A stretch of DNA of 64,000 nucleotides. Origin: Gemmatimonadota bacterium. Its GTDB lineage: Bacteria > Gemmatimonadota > Gemmatimonadetes > Longimicrobiales > Gaopeijiaceae. Below are positions 51,031 through 59,664 of the stretch, one piece after another. Each line of letters starts with the position of its first letter. The first letter of the stretch is position 1. The DNA lies in the NCBI GenBank assembly GCA_022826565.1, contig JAJDUP010000012.1, forward strand, positions 186,001-250,000. The letters run 5' to 3'. Both the position numbers and the translations under genes were made by a program. Below the pieces are notes generated by a model. That model was not told the origin of the DNA and did no database searches. It saw only the letters and a program-made list of their open reading frames with translations.

Positions 51031-51900
51031 ATGACCAATGTGCCGAAGCCCAGACGAGACGCCGCGGAGGCGCTCCGCCGCGCGATCCGCGAAATCGAGG
51101 AAGCCGGATCGCCGGCCGAGCCGCGTTTGCCGCTGGGTGTTTCCAGGATCGACCGGGCCCTCCCGGGTGGTGGGCTGCGCCTGGGCTGCATCCACGAAGT
51201 GACGGGGGACGAAGCCGCCACCGGATTCTGCGCGGCGCTGTTGGCGCGGGCCCTGGCCGGGGGGGATGGGGAGGCGCGCGGCGGGGGCCGGCACGGCGCG
51301 CTTCTCTGGCTCGCCCGCGACGACGACCTGTACGCGCCCGGGCTGGTCCGGTTCGGGATCGAAGCCGGGCAGCTGCTGGTGGTTTCGGGGCTGCGCCGAC
51401 AGGAGGACATGCTCTGGGCCATGGAGGAAGCGCTCCGCTGCCGGGCCGTGAGGGGGGTGGTGGCCGAGATGGGAGGGGCGGGAAGGGTGGGCAGAGCGGG
51501 AAGGGTGGGTGAGGCGGGAGGGGTGGCCGGGGCCGGCGGGATCGGCCTGGTGGCGGGGCGGCGTCTGATGCTGGCCGCCGAGGCGACCGGGGTGCTGGGG
51601 TTGGTGCTGTCGCGCCGGGATGGGGGGCGGGGGGGGGTGGGGGTGCGGGCGGCCGTCAGCCGCTGGCGGGTGACGGGCGTCCCGGGCGGGGCGGGGGGGG
51701 AAGTCGCCGGTTCGCGAGGCCGGGTGCCCGAGGGCGGGCGGCCGCAGCCGAAGACGGACAGCGGCCGATGGCGCGTCGAGTTGCGGCACTGCCGCGGCGG
51801 ACGCCCGGCGGAATGGATCGTGGACTGGGGAGACGGCGGGTGGAAGGTCCTGCCGCGGCGCACCGAAGCCCCGAGGCCCCGGATGCGGCAAGCTGGCTGA
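51031..51900 (+). CDS. imuA: ImuA-like RecA-fold protein of the mutagenesis cassette
   Basis: A 289-residue protein related to ImuA/SulA-like RecA-fold proteins: LPLGVSRIDRALPGGGLRLGCIHEVTG, ALLWLARDDDLYAPGLVRFGI and GLRRQEDMLWAMEEALRCRAVR. In other bacteria ImuA works with ImuB and DnaE2 in error-prone translesion synthesis. ATG 51031 follows the SOS-like box; an upstream frame to 50995 has no family content. The middle contains a low-complexity Gly/Arg insert (about residues 148-165; GRVGRAGRVGEAGGVAG) encoded by G-rich repeats. imuB and dnaE2 are 5 and 8.7 kb further on rather than adjacent. Confidence 0.87.
   Translation: MTNVPKPRRDAAEALRRAIREIEEAGSPAEPRLPLGVSRIDRALPGGGLRLGCIHEVTGDEAATGFCAALLARALAGGDGEARGGGRHGALLWLARDDDLYAPGLVRFGIEAGQLLVVSGLRRQEDMLWAMEEALRCRAVRGVVAEMGGAGRVGRAGRVGEAGGVAGAGGIGLVAGRRLMLAAEATGVLGLVLSRRDGGRGGVGVRAAVSRWRVTGVPGGAGGEVAGSRGRVPEGGRPQPKTDSGRWRVELRHCRGGRPAEWIVDWGDGGWKVLPRRTEAPRPRMRQAG
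51471..51536 (+). other. G-tract cluster in imuA (G-quadruplex candidate)
   Basis: Runs of three or more G occur repeatedly, for instance GGG-A-GGGG-C-GGG-AA-GGG-T-GGG starting at 51471, with a longer G-rich stretch at 51618-51647. This encodes the Gly-rich insert of ImuA. It would form a G-quadruplex on the coding strand if single-stranded. Confidence 0.5.
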
Positions 51901-52027
51901 ATCGGTGCCAACGCCAGGCCGCCGCCGGCCGGAATGACGCCTGCGCGATCCAGCCCTTGCGCGCCACGGTCCGCGGCGGACATCCTCGTCACACCTGCCC
52001 CCGTAGTACCGGAGAGTCCCGAAGACC

Positions 52028-53332
52028 ATGCCACATCAGCCGGCCACCGTCGACCAGTCGGACCGCATCGTCCCCATCAACCTCCGCCAGAGCGGCCGAA
52101 CTCCGGTGGAACTGCTCATCTCCACCCGCGTCCGGAAATCCCCCTACTGGCACCTCTCCCACGAGGCGGGCTGCTGGCGCGCGACGACCTACAACCGCAT
52201 CTACCATCCGCGGGGCTATGTGCGGCCCGAGGACGGCGGGGCCGCGGCCGAGCACGAGGCGCTGACGCGGCACGTCACCCTCTGGAACGTCGCCGTCGAG
52301 CGCCAGATCCGCGTGCGCGGGCCGGACGCCGAGCGCTTCACCGACTACGTCATCACCCGCGACGCCACCCGCATCGAGCCGATGCACGGGAAGTACGTCA
52401 TCCTCTGCAACGAGCGGGGCGGCATCCTCAACGACCCGGTACTGCTGCGCCTGTCGACCGGCGAGTTCTGGTTCTCGCTGGCGGACTCCGACCTGCTCTT
52501 CTGGCTCCAGGGCGTCAACGTCGGACTGCGGATGGATGTCGAGATCGACGAGATCGACGTGTGTCCCCTCCAGATCCAGGGGCCGAAGTCGCTGGCGCTC
52601 ATGGCCGACCTCGTGGGCGACGCGATCCACGGCATCCCCTACTACGGGCTCCTGGAAGCCGACATCGCGGGCTGCTCGGTGCTGGTGTCGCAGTCGGGCT
52701 TTTCGGGCGAGAAGGGCTACGAGATCTATCTGCGCGACGCCACCCTGCACGCCGAGAGGCTGTGGGCCGCGATCCTCGAGGCCGGCGAGGCGCACCAGCT
52801 CATGGTGATCGCGCCGGGCCATCAGCGCCGAATCCAAGCGGGGATCCTTTCGTGGGGACAGGACATGGACCACGAGACCGTGCCCTTCCAGTGCAACCTC
52901 GGCTACCAGGTACCCCGCGAGAAGAAGGGGGACTACATCGGCCGGGCCGCGCTCGAGGGGATGCGCGCCGAGATCGAGGCGGGGCGGCCTCCGTTCTCCA
53001 TGGTGATGGTGGGGATGAAGATGGGCGGCCGGCCGATCGACGACTACGCGCCCGATTTCTGGCTGGTGTCGGGGGCCGATGGCGGCGAGCCGGTCGGGTA
53101 TCTCACCTCGCCGTGGCATGCGCCGGAGCTGGGCTGCAACATCGCGCTGGGCTACGTGCCGGTGGGGATGTCGGCAGTCGGGACGGAGCTCACGGTCCGG
53201 CTGCCGGACGAATACGCGAGCGAGCCGGGCAGGCCCGACCGGGCGCGGGTGTGCGAGATCCCGTTCCGGCCGTCGGCCAACCCGAGCGCGCGCGAAGTGG
53301 CGCATGCGCGGGGCGAGGACGCGGTAGTCTGA
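52028..53332 (+). CDS. DmdA-like/GcvT-family tetrahydrofolate-dependent demethylase
   Basis: A 434-residue GcvT-fold protein. Its N-terminal half follows the DMSP demethylase DmdA rather than plain GcvT: ALTRHVTLWNVAVERQIRVRG, then GGILNDPVLLRL, FSLADSDLLFWLQGV, and CPLQIQGPKSLALMADLVGD; later SQSGFSGEKGYEIYL. DmdA transfers a methyl group from dimethylsulfoniopropionate to tetrahydrofolate. Related proteins act on other methylated amines or sulfonium compounds, so I call it DmdA-like. A dimethylglycine dehydrogenase-like gene lies downstream on the opposite strand. Whether it really uses DMSP cannot be said from sequence alone. Confidence 0.75.
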   Translation: MPHQPATVDQSDRIVPINLRQSGRTPVELLISTRVRKSPYWHLSHEAGCWRATTYNRIYHPRGYVRPEDGGAAAEHEALTRHVTLWNVAVERQIRVRGPDAERFTDYVITRDATRIEPMHGKYVILCNERGGILNDPVLLRLSTGEFWFSLADSDLLFWLQGVNVGLRMDVEIDEIDVCPLQIQGPKSLALMADLVGDAIHGIPYYGLLEADIAGCSVLVSQSGFSGEKGYEIYLRDATLHAERLWAAILEAGEAHQLMVIAPGHQRRIQAGILSWGQDMDHETVPFQCNLGYQVPREKKGDYIGRAALEGMRAEIEAGRPPFSMVMVGMKMGGRPIDDYAPDFWLVSGADGGEPVGYLTSPWHAPELGCNIALGYVPVGMSAVGTELTVRLPDEYASEPGRPDRARVCEIPFRPSANPSAREVAHARGEDAVV

Positions 53333-53384
53333 CGCCGGCCGCACCGACTTGCCGCGGGACCGTCTGCAGCCGACGGATCAGCCG

Positions 53385-53637
53385 CTGGCTCAGGGGGTAC
53401 GGGTGGAGTCAGCTGCGGGCGTGGGTCGATTCGCCTTCGAACCTCCTTTTGGGGGAGACGAGCGGCTTTCCGGACATCCTCGAGCGGCTCGTGCGGCGGC
53501 CCCGCGTGCGCGGGCCCCTCGTTCACGACGCCCGCGTGGCCGCGATCTGCGTCGCGCACGGAATCGATGAACTGTTGTCGCGCGACCGCGATTTCGCCCT
53601 GTTTCCGGAGTTGAAGACGCGCAATCCGTTTGCTTGA
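53385..53637 (+). pseudogene. VapC/PIN-domain C-terminal remnant
   Basis: The last 75 codons before TGA 53635-53637 read as the C-terminal part of a PIN toxin: LLGETSGFPDILERL, LVHDARVAAICVAHGIDELL and SRDRDFALFPELKTRNPF. The N-terminal half with the first two acidic residues is missing; upstream sequence belongs to the 3' end of the DmdA-like gene and an unrelated frame. It is probably a truncated toxin gene trapped between two convergent genes. Confidence 0.65.
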
Positions 53638-53714
53638 CCCTGGGGGCAAGGTGCGCTATGCGCTCGACGCGGCGGCCGCGCATCGGGCCCACGGTTTCCG
53701 CGGGCCCGTCGCTG

Positions 53715-56246
53715 CTACCCCTTCATCCGGCTGCCGCCGGGGTCGAACATCCCTCTGCCCACCGCCGCCACGGTTACCGGAAAGCACTCGTTCATGTACA
53801 TGACCTGCAGCCGCTCCCCAACACGCGCGCGCTCCACCGGCAGGTACGCCATGAGCAGGTACCTGCCCACCGAAGGCCCCATCCCGGCCGATGTCACGCG
53901 CGACTCCCTTCCCAGCGTGTCCACGATGCGGTCCCCGTCCAGCGTCAGGACCGGCTCATTCCCGCCCGTGGGGAAGCGCGCGACGCCGGACGCGCTCGTG
54001 TGGTCGTCCATCACCAGCGTGCAGATCTTCGCCGCAGGCCCCTCGTTACGGGCCTTCACGCATGCGTCCCTGCCGATGAAGTCCGCCCGCTTCACCCGGC
54101 GCCACCCCAGCCCGGCCTCGGCCGGCGAGTACTCGGAAGTAAGCTCGGAACCCATCAGCAGGTAGCCCTTCTCCATCCGGCCCGTGGTGCCGTAGACACC
54201 GATTCCGACGGGCCGCGCGTCGAACTCCAGGCCCGCGCCCCAGATCGCGTCCCAGAGCGCCAGGCCGTGCTCCGTCCGCGTGTAGATCTCCCAGCCGCTT
54301 TCGCCCACGTACGAAATGCGCAGCATCGTGACGGGGATTCCGTCAATCAGGGCACGCCGCGTCGTGCCGTATGGGAAATCCGCCTGACCAAGCCCGCGAT
54401 CGGTGATCCCGGCGAGCATGGCCTGCGCGCGCGGCCCCCACACCCCGAGGGTGGTGATCGCGGACGACCGGTCCTCGAACTGGACCGAGCCGTCCGGCGG
54501 CAGATGCTTGCGGAACCAGAAGGCGTCGCGGGCGCCGTCGAAGACGCCGGTGACGACGCGGAAGCGGTCGCGGGCGAGCCGCTGGATGGTGAGGTCCGCG
54601 CGAAAACCGCCGTCCGGCGTCAGGAGAGGCGTGTAGATCGAGCTGCCGACCGGCCGGTCGCACGGGTTGACGGTCATCCTCTCCAGGTACGGCAGCACGC
54701 CGGGCCCCGACAGGTCGAAGATCTGGAACGCGCCCAGGTCCACGACGCCGGCCTTCTCGCGCAGGTGCAGGTGTTCCGCGTTGATGATCGGCGACCACCA
54801 GCGGCGGTCCCACTCGTGCGGGCGGTCCGGGACGCCGTAGCGGGCCACCAGGTCCTCGTTCGACGCGTACCACTGCGGGCGCTCCCAACCGCGAGCCTCG
54901 TAGTACTCGGCCCCGAGCGCCTCGGTGCGGGGGTGGAAGGGCGACCGGTTGACGCCGCGCTCGGACTCCCACTGCTCGCGCGGATGCACGATCCCGTAGG
55001 TCTTGCGGAAGTGCTCGCGGCAGCGCGCCCGGATGTGATGCCCCGTGCGTTCGTGGGGCTGGAAGCGCGTCACGTCCGAGCCGTGCGGGTCGAGGAGGCG
55101 CGGGTAGCCGTGGGTCATCCACTCGGCGATCAGGCGCGCCGATCCGGGACCCTCGCGCACCCACACCGCCGCCGCCGACCACAGATTGGCCACCTCGGCG
55201 GTCTCGCCCAGCACCTGCTGGGTGTCGGGCGTCAGCGAGAGCAGGCCGTTCACCGCGTACTGCATCTCGGTGCCGGCGAGGAGGCCGCCCATGATCTCGC
55301 GCGCCCGCTCGAGTTGCGGCGCGAAGTCCGCGGGCGTGAAGGGCAGCTCGGTCGGGGAACGCTCTGCCTCCTCCACCGAGGGAATCTCGTCGGGGTGCAT
55401 CAGAATGGGACGGTGCGCGTACGAACCCACCTCCATCGCGCCGTCGCTCTGACGCTCGTACATGAACGAGTCCATGTCGCGCACGATGGGGTAGCCGATC
55501 TCGCTGCCGGTCCCGAGCAGGATCTCAACCGGGCCGAAGTCGGCCATCTGGTGGACTGCCGGGGTGAGCGGGATCGTGGCGCCGGCCATCGCGGCCACGC
55601 GCGGGCTCCAGACTCCGCAGGCGATGACCGCGTGGTCGACTTCGATCGTTCCGCGGCTGGTCCCGACCGCCCGGATGCGGGGGCGCCCGAACAGCGAGGG
55701 TTCGACTTCCAGGCCCGTCACCTCGGTCTCGTCCAGAACCGTGAGCACGCCCCGCCCGAGCGCCCGCTCCCGCATGATCGTGCCCGCCCTGACCGAATCG
55801 ACGACGGACACGCTCGGCGTGTGGAAGCCGCCCAGGATCACGTCCGGGTTGACGAAAGGCACCTTCGCGACGACTTCCGCAGGCGTCAGCAGATCGCTGT
55901 CGATGCCCCACACCCGCGCCGAGGTCATCCGCCGCCGCAATTCCTCCATGCGCTCTTCGGTGCGCGCAACTTCGATCCCCCCGCAAGTCGTGTTGACCCC
56001 GAGCGCCCTGTACTGGCGCTGGCTCTCGAGGGTCAGCAGCGCGATCTCGCGGCCGTGATCGGTAGGGAAGATGAAGTTGGACGCGTGACCGGTCGATCCG
56101 CCGGGGTCGGGCAGCGGGCCCTTGTCGATGAGCACCAGGTCATCCCACCCCAGCCTGGCCAGATGCTCGACCAGGCAATTGCCGACGATGCCGGCCCCGA
56201 TGACGGCGACTCCGGCCCGTGCAGGCGCGAGCTTTGCTTCACTCAT
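53715..56246 (-). CDS. FAD-dependent dimethylglycine/sarcosine dehydrogenase-like protein (DAO-GcvT fusion)
   Basis: An 843-residue fusion of an amino-acid oxidase-type flavodomain and a GcvT-type methyl-acceptor domain. The FAD motif is VAVIGAGIVGNCLVEHLARLG; His54 in STGHASNF is at the place of the covalent FAD histidine of dimethylglycine dehydrogenase. The second half carries the GcvT pattern VWGPRAQAML and YVGESGWEIYT, with GYLLMGSELTSEY near the end. It should oxidise an N-methyl amine and pass the one-carbon unit to tetrahydrofolate. Its neighbour at 52028 (DmdA-like) does a related demethylation, so this region may serve C1 recovery from osmolytes. Start ATG 56246. A 65-bp element with inverted ends lies just upstream. 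Confidence 0.88.
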   Translation of the reverse strand: MSEAKLAPARAGVAVIGAGIVGNCLVEHLARLGWDDLVLIDKGPLPDPGGSTGHASNFIFPTDHGREIALLTLESQRQYRALGVNTTCGGIEVARTEERMEELRRRMTSARVWGIDSDLLTPAEVVAKVPFVNPDVILGGFHTPSVSVVDSVRAGTIMRERALGRGVLTVLDETEVTGLEVEPSLFGRPRIRAVGTSRGTIEVDHAVIACGVWSPRVAAMAGATIPLTPAVHQMADFGPVEILLGTGSEIGYPIVRDMDSFMYERQSDGAMEVGSYAHRPILMHPDEIPSVEEAERSPTELPFTPADFAPQLERAREIMGGLLAGTEMQYAVNGLLSLTPDTQQVLGETAEVANLWSAAAVWVREGPGSARLIAEWMTHGYPRLLDPHGSDVTRFQPHERTGHHIRARCREHFRKTYGIVHPREQWESERGVNRSPFHPRTEALGAEYYEARGWERPQWYASNEDLVARYGVPDRPHEWDRRWWSPIINAEHLHLREKAGVVDLGAFQIFDLSGPGVLPYLERMTVNPCDRPVGSSIYTPLLTPDGGFRADLTIQRLARDRFRVVTGVFDGARDAFWFRKHLPPDGSVQFEDRSSAITTLGVWGPRAQAMLAGITDRGLGQADFPYGTTRRALIDGIPVTMLRISYVGESGWEIYTRTEHGLALWDAIWGAGLEFDARPVGIGVYGTTGRMEKGYLLMGSELTSEYSPAEAGLGWRRVKRADFIGRDACVKARNEGPAAKICTLVMDDHTSASGVARFPTGGNEPVLTLDGDRIVDTLGRESRVTSAGMGPSVGRYLLMAYLPVERARVGERLQVMYMNECFPVTVAAVGRGMFDPGGSRMKG

Positions 56247-56258
56247 GCATGCAACATT

Positions 56259-56323
56259 CCAGTGTCCCAGCGCGGATGCATCGGTGCTCGAATAGCCGAG
56301 AAATCTCCGGGACAGGACACTGG
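56259..56323. repeat. Dispersed repeat 2, copy a: 65-bp element with 9-bp terminal inverted repeats
   Basis: CCAGTGTCC (56259-56267) and GGACACTGG (56315-56323) are perfect inverted ends. Inside is the core shared with 43165-43199 (CCAGCGCGGATGCATCG, nnGCTCGAAT). It lies between the start of the DMGDH-like gene and the end of the DoxX-like gene. Small, without coding capacity: a miniature element or RNA terminator-like hairpin. Confidence 0.6.
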
Positions 56324-56328
56324 CCTCC

Positions 56329-56670
56329 CTATCGCGAAGTCCGCGCCACGAACGCCGCCAGCAGGAGGACGATGATCGGCACCACGACCTGGCCCGTCTG
56401 TCCCGCCCGGAAGAGCGTGAAGATCGCGCCGAGCATGACGACGATCATGGCCGCGGCGGCATGGAAGCGCGTCTTCTTCACCAGGAAGCCTACGCCGCCA
56501 GCCGTTTCGGCTGCGCCGATCAGGTACTGGAACCAGGCGGGATAGCCCCACGCTCCGAACTGCTCGACCATCATCCCGGCAAGCTTGGTCACGCCCTGGA
56601 ACAGGAAGAGCAAAGCCAGCACGATCGATACCACGGCCGTCAACTTTCCTGCCTTTTCACTGCCAGCCAT
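56329..56670 (-). CDS. DoxX-family small membrane protein
   Basis: A 113-residue protein with four hydrophobic helices, starting MAGSEKAGKLTAVVSIVLALLFLFQGVTKLAGM. The pattern LFQGVTKLAG and GAAETAGGVGFLV is typical of the DoxX/DoxD group. Its role is unclear; DoxX proteins can be part of redox complexes or thiosulfate:quinone reductase. ATG 56670 has AAGGAG eight bases upstream. It is transcribed toward the DMGDH-like gene. Confidence 0.85.
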   Translation of the reverse strand: MAGSEKAGKLTAVVSIVLALLFLFQGVTKLAGMMVEQFGAWGYPAWFQYLIGAAETAGGVGFLVKKTRFHAAAAMIVVMLGAIFTLFRAGQTGQVVVPIIVLLLAAFVARTSR

Positions 56671-56826
56671 TCTTCTCTCCTTGTGAGTTTCGTGAGCTTG
56701 TCCGGACAACCTCGACGAAGGTACGGCGTGACGAGGTTCTGGAACACGCCCACTCCCTGGCGTGCACACCCGGCGACAGCCGACATTCGCCCCGTTACCT
56801 GCGTTCGCCCGGCATGAAGGATTGAT

Positions 56827-56841
56827 ATTCGGTTTATATTC
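56827..56841 (+). promoter_or_regulatory. SOS-like direct repeat upstream of imuB
   Basis: ATTC at 56827 and again at 56838, each followed by GGTT: an 11-bp direct repeat (ATTCGGTTTATATTCGG) ending 18 bases before the imuB ATG at 56860. Nearly identical bases precede dnaE2. Confidence 0.7.
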
Positions 56842-56859
56842 GGTTATCCTTCACAGGCC

Positions 56860-58506
56860 ATGGCCCCTGAACCGAATCCCGCGACCCCACCCGGTGCGCC
56901 TGCCCTATCGGAATCGCGTCTCTCCCGGCGCATCCTCGCCGCATGGCTCCCCTGGTGGTCCACCGAGCGACTCGCCCGGCGCCATCCCGGCGCGCGCACC
57001 CGCCCCTTCGTCACCGCCGCCGACAGCAGGGGCCGGCAGATCATCGACGCCGCCAACCCCCGCGCCACGCAGGTCGGCCTCACCCCCGGCATGCCCCTCG
57101 CCGACGCGCGCGCCATCGTGCCCGAGGTGGTCGTCCGGCCCGCCGACCGCGCCGAAGACGCCCTCGCGCTCAAGCGCCTCGCGCGCTGGGCCGACCGCTT
57201 CACCCCGCGCGTCATGCCCGACGGCGTGGACACGATCTTCCTCGACATCGCCGGCTGCACCCGTCTCTTCGGCGGCGAAGAGGCGCTGATCGCCGCGTTG
57301 CGCACCGCCCTCGAAGACTTCGGCCTGACCGTACGGCTGGCCCTCGCCGACACTCCCGGCGCGGCCTGGGCGCTGGCGCACTACGCCCCCGACGATCCCG
57401 CGGTGGTGCCCTCCGGCAGCGAACCCGACGGCCTGAGGGACGCGCTGGCGCAGCTGCCCGTGGCCGCCCTGCGCCTGAGCGCCGATGTGGCCGAAGCGTT
57501 GATTTCCTTCGGTCTGGACAGAATCTGCAAGCTGTCCGCCATCGAGCCCGTCGAACTCATCCGGCGCTTCGGCACGGAACCGGTCCGGCGGCTGCAGCAG
57601 GCTCTGGGCCAGGTCGACGAGCCGATCGTCCCCCTGCGCCCCCTGCCCCCGCGCGAGGCCCGCCGCGCCTTTGCCGACCCGATCTCATCGCGGGCGGACA
57701 TTCACGCCGCGGTTGACGGCCTCCTCGGCGACCTCTGCATGCAGTTGGGCCGTTCCGGCGAGGGAGTGCGGCTGCTGCACCTCGTCTGCCACCGCGTCGA
57801 CGGCGACCGGCGGACGCTCACCATCGGCACCAGCCGCCCGCTGCGCCGCAGGAAGTCCCTCATGGGCCTCTTCGCCGAAAAGCTCGCCCTGGTCGAACCC
57901 GGTTTCGGCATCGACGAGATCGTCCTGGCCGCCGACGTGGTCGAGACCATCGACGAACTCCAGACCGACTGGTCCGGCGAGGGCGCGGGCGGCTACCGAG
58001 CGGCGGATGAGGAAGAGCTGGCGGACCTTCTCGACCGGCTGGGGAACCGGTTCGGCTTCGGCAGGATCGGACGGCCGATGCCTCAGCAGAGCTGGCTGCC
58101 CGAGAGGGCGGCGCGGCGACGTCGGCCGCTGGCCGCCATGGACTCGGCATCCGCTATTGCCCCGGACCCGCCATCAGCTACTGCCACGGACCCGGCAGCG
58201 GCCACGCGCTGGCCGCAGGACCGCCGCCGGCCGCTGCGGCTGCTATCCCCGCCGGAGGCGGTGGAGGTCGCCACCCTTGAACCCGCCGGTCCGCTCTTCG
58301 GGTTCCGCCATCGAGGACGATTCCACCAGTTGCGCGCGGTCGAAGGTCCCGAACGTCTGGAGTGCGAATGGTGGCGGGAGGACGCCCCGCGCCGCGACTA
58401 CTACCTGGCCGAGGACGAAGCAGGCAACCGCTACTGGCTCTATCGCCAGGGCGTGCAGGATCCCGAGGCTGCTCCCCGCTGGTTCCTGCACGGTCTCTTC
58501 GCTTGA
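56860..58506 (+). CDS. imuB: ImuB: Y-family polymerase-like protein of the mutagenesis cassette
   Basis: A 548-residue Y-family DNA polymerase homologue with the ImuB N-terminus LSRRILAAWLPWWSTERLARRHPGARTRPFVTA and the later GVDTIFLDIAGCTRLFGGE. The first catalytic motif has WLPWWSTER instead of the DxDxFFA of active polymerases, as expected for ImuB, which acts as a scaffold. It should link the clamp to DnaE2 and ImuA in damage-induced mutagenesis. ATG 56860 follows the SOS-like box by 18 bases. The next genes are unrelated, so the cassette is split. Confidence 0.9.
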   Translation: MAPEPNPATPPGAPALSESRLSRRILAAWLPWWSTERLARRHPGARTRPFVTAADSRGRQIIDAANPRATQVGLTPGMPLADARAIVPEVVVRPADRAEDALALKRLARWADRFTPRVMPDGVDTIFLDIAGCTRLFGGEEALIAALRTALEDFGLTVRLALADTPGAAWALAHYAPDDPAVVPSGSEPDGLRDALAQLPVAALRLSADVAEALISFGLDRICKLSAIEPVELIRRFGTEPVRRLQQALGQVDEPIVPLRPLPPREARRAFADPISSRADIHAAVDGLLGDLCMQLGRSGEGVRLLHLVCHRVDGDRRTLTIGTSRPLRRRKSLMGLFAEKLALVEPGFGIDEIVLAADVVETIDELQTDWSGEGAGGYRAADEEELADLLDRLGNRFGFGRIGRPMPQQSWLPERAARRRRPLAAMDSASAIAPDPPSATATDPAAATRWPQDRRRPLRLLSPPEAVEVATLEPAGPLFGFRHRGRFHQLRAVEGPERLECEWWREDAPRRDYYLAEDEAGNRYWLYRQGVQDPEAAPRWFLHGLFA

Positions 58507-58564
58507 GGCGCGGGTGACGGATCCCGGCATGAACCGCCCGATTGGCCACCTCTGGCCGATCGCT

Positions 58565-59137
58565 TCAGCCTTCGCGCCCGCCCATGAGTTCCAGCAGCCT
58601 GGTCGTCGTCCTCCAGTTCCGGATCGTCATGCTCTGATATACCGGCATCGACGCGAGTCGGCTGAGATGGCTCCGGGATGCCTTTTCGATGAGCCGCGAG
58701 AAGTAGAGGACACCTTCACCTGTCCAGGCTTCGTCCACGCCGGACCTGGTGCGGACATGCTCCATGGCATCGGCCGCCGTCAGGAAACCGAACAGGAAGA
58801 GGACATCGTAGCGGTAGACATCCGGCCGCACGCCGAAACCTGCCGGCGCTTCCTCAACCACCGCCAGCATCTGCTCGTACGACCGCAACGCGACTTTCGC
58901 CTTGTAGTCGAAGGCTGCCGCCAACATCCCCTCGATTCGGGCCGTCAACGGGCCGGGTTCAGCGGAAGCCGAACGGAAGATCACGTTCCCGCTCTGGATG
59001 TATGTAACGACATCCCGGAAGCCATCGTCCTGAAAACACTTCTTCAGGTCGGCCATCCGGATCACGTTCCTGCCGCCGACATTGATCCCCCGCAGGAGAG
59101 CCAGCCAGGTCGGGTTCGGGCTCCGATGGATGGTCAT
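58565..59137 (-). CDS. DUF1697-family protein
   Basis: A 190-residue protein with the DUF1697 start PTWLALLRGINVGGRNVIRMADLKKCF and YIQSGNVIFRS, followed by PVYQSMTIRNWRTTTRLLELM. The family is widespread and of unknown function; structures show a ferredoxin-like fold. ATG 59137 is chosen because the family begins a few residues later. The upstream frame continues into the hicA remnant region and is not protein-coding there. It is convergent with imuB and divergent from hicAB. Confidence 0.87.
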   Translation of the reverse strand: MTIHRSPNPTWLALLRGINVGGRNVIRMADLKKCFQDDGFRDVVTYIQSGNVIFRSASAEPGPLTARIEGMLAAAFDYKAKVALRSYEQMLAVVEEAPAGFGVRPDVYRYDVLFLFGFLTAADAMEHVRTRSGVDEAWTGEGVLYFSRLIEKASRSHLSRLASMPVYQSMTIRNWRTTTRLLELMGGREG

Positions 59138-59200
59138 GTCGTGCTCATGGGTGTCGACTGCCGTTCTTCGGTTCGGAGGCAATTCTATCGTGTATTCCTG

Positions 59201-59404
59201 GGAGGTGGCCAGCTCGCCACCCTGCGTCGACTGCTTCGGAAGCTGGGCTTCGCCGAGTGACAACGAGGCAGTCACCATATTTTCCGTAGGGAGGGGATTT
59301 CGGAACTTGTAGTTCTGCAGCGCGACGGGAGTCAGGCAAAGCCATATCAGGTTCGGCAGCTCCGTAAAGTGATCCGCAAGTATCAACTGGGAGACCAGGA
59401 ATGA
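59201..59404 (+). pseudogene. hicA toxin remnant with an in-frame nonsense codon
   Basis: Reading in the frame that overlaps hicB by ATGA (59401-59404), the sequence gives TLRRLLRKLGFAE-stop-QRGSHHIF and continues for 47 codons (LVVLQRDGSQAKPYQVRQLRKVIRKY). This is a HicA mRNA interferase: normal proteins read R-Q-x-G-S-H-H-I at that place, with His as active site. The stop TGA (59258-59260) stands where Arg (CGA) is expected, a single C-to-T change. A good start codon upstream is also not seen. HicB therefore stands without a working toxin unless the TGA is read through. Confidence 0.72.
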
Positions 59405-59664
59405 ATCACCAGTATGAAATCGCCATCCGTTGGAGCGACGAGGATCGCGCATTCGTGGCCGAAGCACCCGAGCTTCCCGGATGCATGGCTCACGGACCCA
59501 CAAAAAGAGCAGCTCGAGAGAGCATCGAAGAAGCAATCGCACTCTGGCTCGATACCGCCAGGGAGTACGGTGACCCCCATCCCGAAGCCCCGCAGCACGA
59601 GCGCATTGCCGGGATAGATCGAACGCCGTCGAGTGCCCGTCCATTGTTCAACTGTAATCTTTAG
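59401..59664 (+). CDS. HicB-family antitoxin
   Basis: An 87-residue protein with the HicB pattern YEIAIRWSDEDRAFVAEAPELPGCMAHGPTKRAARESIEEAIALWLDTA, an RNase-H-like fold without its catalytic residues. It would neutralise HicA, but the neighbouring hicA has a nonsense codon. It starts with ATG overlapping the hicA stop by four bases. Its last codons fall in the double palindrome site D. Confidence 0.88.
   Translation: MNHQYEIAIRWSDEDRAFVAEAPELPGCMAHGPTKRAARESIEEAIALWLDTAREYGDPHPEAPQHERIAGIDRTPSSARPLFNCNL

Noticed and set aside
53634..56375. 913-codon plus-strand open frame opposite the DMGDH-like gene
   Set aside because: Arg/Pro/Gly-rich with no motif, whereas the minus strand has the FAD and GcvT motifs.
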